6,570 nucleotides of DNA, taken from Promethearchaeota archaeon. Lineage in GTDB: Archaea > Asgardarchaeota > Lokiarchaeia > Sigyniarchaeales > SOKP01. The DNA is taken from assembly GCA_019894815.1 (NCBI GenBank), contig JAGXNU010000122.1, positions 1-6,570 of the forward strand. Direction: 5' to 3'. Below, piece by piece: positions 5,942 through 6,570 of the stretch. A program made the translations under genes and the position numbers. Every line of letters begins with the position of its first letter. Within the stretch, counting starts at the first letter, position 1. The notes under the pieces were generated by a model. That model was not told where the DNA came from, did no database searches, and saw nothing but the letters and a program-made list of their open reading frames with translations.

Positions 5942-5968
5942 AATCTCTTTTTTCTTCTTTCTTCTTTA
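5942..5968 (+). terminator. Pyrimidine-rich tract after the micro-ORF
   Basis: An almost pure C/T tract with runs of T broken by single C (TTTTTTCTTCTTTCTTCTTT core, 5948-5967) lies 20 bases after the micro-ORF stop and 60 bases before the HAD-IIA start. T-rich tracts like this end transcription in archaea, so it probably separates the two units. No hairpin precedes it. Confidence 0.4.
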
Positions 5969-5996
5969 ATGATTCAAAATGTTCAGTCTTAATGCT

Positions 5997-6004
5997 TAAA
6001 TAAC
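5997..6004 (+). promoter_or_regulatory. TAAATAAC promoter element of the HAD-IIA gene
   Basis: TAAATAAC ends exactly 24 bases before the ATG at 6029, the same octamer and spacing as at the GH127 gene and the NT5C-like gene. It predicts transcription start at or next to the start codon. Two CGTGAT copies (6004-6009 and 6021-6026) lie between it and the ATG and could be an operator; the second may also act as a weak ribosome site. Confidence 0.5.
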
Positions 6005-6028
6005 GTGATCCATTTTAATTCGTGATAC

Positions 6029-6570
6029 ATGAAATCATTGTTTAAAAACATCGAGGGAATTCTTTGTGATATTGATGGCACTCTTTATTTTAAAGGAGCG
6101 CCTATACAGGGTGCTATTGATACAGTCTCTCATCTTAAGGAAATTGGAATGAAAATCCTTTTTTTTACAAACACGGATAGTAAATCACCACATGGAATAT
6201 ATACCATTCTAAAAGATTTTGGATTTCAAATTCAAGAAGACGAGATATATAGTCCGATAATCGCTCTGAAGGAATTTTTAGCTAAACATCCATCTAAAAA
6301 ATTATTTTTGGTTACAACGCAAGAAGTGGCACGAGAATTTCAAGAATATGATGTTATTGGAGAAAATGAAACCCCTGATTTTGTTATTATAGGTGACTTC
6401 CAAGATGACTGGGATGTTAATCGATTGAATCGTGCCTTTCAACTCGTATTACAAGGTGCAACCTTATTGGGAACTCAAGGTAATATTTTTTATTTGGATC
6501 GTGAAGGAAATCCAGTAATTGACACGGGTTCTTTCGTCGAAATGATCGCACATGCAACAAAAACCAGAGC
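6029..6570 (+). CDS. HAD-IIA phosphatase (LHPP/HDHD2/NagD-like), 3' end cut by the window
   Basis: The frame runs from the ATG for 180 codons and is still open at the edge; family members have about 255-270 residues. Motif I is CDIDGTLY (Asp14 nucleophile, Asp16), motif II is FFTNT with Thr47, and the C2-type cap follows. Stretches characteristic of the family are TTQEVAREF (96-104), PDFVIIGDFQDDWDVNRLN (116-134), GATLLGTQGNIFYLDR (143-158) and DTGSFVEMI (165-173). The motif III lysine and motif IV aspartates would lie beyond the window. This branch includes eukaryotic LHPP and HDHD2 and bacterial NagD, which are cytoplasmic small-molecule phosphatases; LHPP is reported to act on phosphohistidine and phospholysine. 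The substrate here is unknown. The gene has its own promoter element 24 bases upstream. Confidence 0.88.
   Translation, partial: MKSLFKNIEGILCDIDGTLYFKGAPIQGAIDTVSHLKEIGMKILFFTNTDSKSPHGIYTILKDFGFQIQEDEIYSPIIALKEFLAKHPSKKLFLVTTQEVAREFQEYDVIGENETPDFVIIGDFQDDWDVNRLNRAFQLVLQGATLLGTQGNIFYLDREGNPVIDTGSFVEMIAHATKTR

Noticed and set aside
1..6570. CRISPR array, tRNA or rRNA gene, insertion sequence or defence system.
   Set aside because: No regularly spaced repeats, cloverleaf-like sequence, transposase, terminal inverted repeats or nuclease-type genes were seen on either strand.

Overview
The window is AT-rich and gene-sparse, and it reads as archaeal. The upstream signals look like archaeal TATA boxes followed either by almost no leader or by a GGTGAT-type ribosome binding site, and transcripts seem to end in pyrimidine or T tracts rather than strong GC hairpins. 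The gene content (a multi-membrane-segment esterase, a lone STAS-like protein, several HAD phosphatases, an archaeal-looking GH127) suggests an Asgard-type archaeon such as a Lokiarchaeia member. That lineage guess is inference; no rRNA or marker gene is present.

Layout. At the left edge a possible minus-strand gene begins at 43 and runs off the window. A small four-helix membrane protein follows on the plus strand (302-676; an upstream start at 209 is possible), convergent with a minus-strand HAD phosphatase of the deoxyribonucleotidase (NT5C-like) type (730-1308). A divergent promoter region separates that gene from a plus-strand 600-residue protein (1372-3174) with about seven membrane helices fused to an alpha/beta-hydrolase (BD-FAE/HSL-like esterase) domain. 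Next is a minus-strand STAS/SpoIIAA-like protein (3219-3605), divergent from a 643-residue GH127 (DUF1680) glycosidase (3718-5649) with an intact cysteine/zinc active site. A 380-base stretch follows. It holds a T-rich terminator, a TATA box, a hairpin, an excellent ribosome binding site, a 24-codon ORF and a pyrimidine tract, and then the promoter of a HAD-IIA phosphatase (LHPP/HDHD2/NagD-like, from 6029) that is cut by the right edge.

The genes alternate in strand and nearly all have their own promoter, so this is not one operon. The carbohydrate-related pair may share a theme: by the positive-inside rule the esterase domain faces outside, where it could remove acyl groups from glycans, while the GH127 has no export signal and would act on imported oligosaccharides in the cytoplasm. 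This link is inference only.

The most distinctive non-coding signal is the octamer TAAATAAC. It lies exactly 24 bases before the start codon of three genes (the NT5C-like HAD, GH127 and HAD-IIA), and before GH127 it is part of a perfect tandem 11-base repeat. This points to a common promoter type giving leaderless mRNAs, in contrast to the leadered micro-ORF with its Shine-Dalgarno site at 5847.
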